The position numbers and the translations under genes were made by a program. 64,000 nucleotides of DNA from Oryzomicrobium terrae (lineage in GTDB: Bacteria; Pseudomonadota; Gammaproteobacteria; Burkholderiales; Rhodocyclaceae). Position 1 is the stretch's first letter. Every line of letters starts with the position of its first letter. The stretch lies in contig NZ_CP022579.1 of the NCBI RefSeq assembly GCF_008274805.1, positions 3,410,001-3,474,000 of the forward strand, given 5' to 3'. Positions 63,707-64,000 of this stretch are shown here, piece after piece. Below the pieces are notes generated by a model, which worked only from the letters and a program-made list of their open reading frames with translations, did no database searches and was not told where the DNA came from.

Positions 63707-63735
63707 AAAAGGGCCGGTCAGCTGACCGGCCCTTT
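63707..63735. terminator. Terminator between PsiF-like and FHA genes
   Basis: AAAAGGGCCGGTCAGCTGACCGGCCCTTTT, a self-complementary 14-15-bp hairpin between convergent stops. Confidence 0.85.
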
Positions 63736-63755
63736 TACGTGGTTCGATACGGCGT

Positions 63756-64000
63756 TCAGAGGTGCTCGAAGGTCACCACCTCCACTCCCGGAATGGTGGT
63801 GGAATGGCCAAACGCCAGTTGCCCGGCACCACGCAGGACGATTTCCTCGCGGCGCAGGAACAGTTCCGGATCACCGGCGAACACCAGGTAGGTGCCGTTG
63901 GTGCTCTGGTCCACCAGCACGTAGCCGTCGTCGCGCCGCTCGATGCGGGCATGGCTGCGCGAAACCTTGCTGTCGGCGACGATCACGTCGTTGCCATTGC
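63756..64000 (-). CDS. FHA-domain protein, partial
   Basis: Only the C-terminal 80 or so residues are inside the window; the N terminus is beyond 64000. The visible part is the FHA phosphothreonine-binding fold: NDVIVADSKVSRSHARIER with the conserved SRxHA, then LVDQSTNGTYLV. It binds phosphothreonine peptides; the rest of the protein and its partner are not visible. Confidence 0.85.
   Translation of the reverse strand, partial: NGNDVIVADSKVSRSHARIERRDDGYVLVDQSTNGTYLVFAGDPELFLRREEIVLRGAGQLAFGHSTTIPGVEVVTFEHL

Overview
The window is one contiguous piece of a high-G+C betaproteobacterial chromosome. The aromatic-degradation genes, the paired cyanophycin synthetases and the recA-recX-lptB-rpoN-hpf-ptsN-hprK block suggest the Rhodocyclales (Azospira/Thauera/Azoarcus relatives). 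That placement is inferred from gene content only. A visibly less G+C-rich genomic island of about 24 kb interrupts the chromosome.

Chromosomal left arm (1-29.8 kb). A phenylacetate operon paaN-paaG-paaH-paaI-paaK-paaJ (1.9-9.0 kb) is transcribed rightward, followed by a periplasmic amino-acid/aromatic-type binding protein and an enoyl-CoA hydratase. Divergent from paaN are a ferritin-like diiron oxygenase of unknown substrate and a ferredoxin-reductase partner cut by the window edge. Next is a cyanophycin block: two leftward cyanophycin synthetase genes (one lacking the Mur-ligase C-terminal domain), divergent from an ABC exporter with an N-terminal zinc ribbon and a DUF1854 gene. After this come phosphoribosyltransferases, a BCAM0308-type zinc protein, NAD salvage genes (pncA-pncB), a PAS protein, an MgtC-like membrane protein, an MFS transporter, and a LysR regulator divergent from a cysteine-dioxygenase-like gene and a four-domain rhodanese protein.

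Genomic island (29.88-53.82 kb). It sits in the 3' half of tRNA-Arg(CCG). The intact tRNA lies at the right end next to an excisionase/integrase module with a divergent Cro-like regulator; the displaced 3' tRNA fragment lies at the left end. Cargo from left to right: a HEPN protein and a giant sacsin-like ATPase with a DUF3883 nuclease-like tail (leftward); divergently, an HTH protein, a UvrD helicase fused to a Cas4/AddB-like Fe-S nuclease, and a type III-like Mod methyltransferase and Res helicase-nuclease (rightward, overlapping genes); a 1571-residue protein that appears to hold three tandem tyrosine-recombinase folds, coupled to a 296-residue unknown; a leftward pair consisting of a membrane protein and a DUF3944/YaaW-like protein; and decayed HsdS/SEC-C-like fragments. 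The six-gene divergent block looks like an anti-phage defence locus, and with the triple recombinase it is the most unusual content here.

Chromosomal right arm (53.8-64 kb). Cytochrome c5-like protein, two tandem Lys/Ala-rich secreted proteins, rep helicase, recA-recX, lptB-rpoN-hpf-ptsN-hprK, a PsiF-repeat protein, and the end of an FHA-domain gene.
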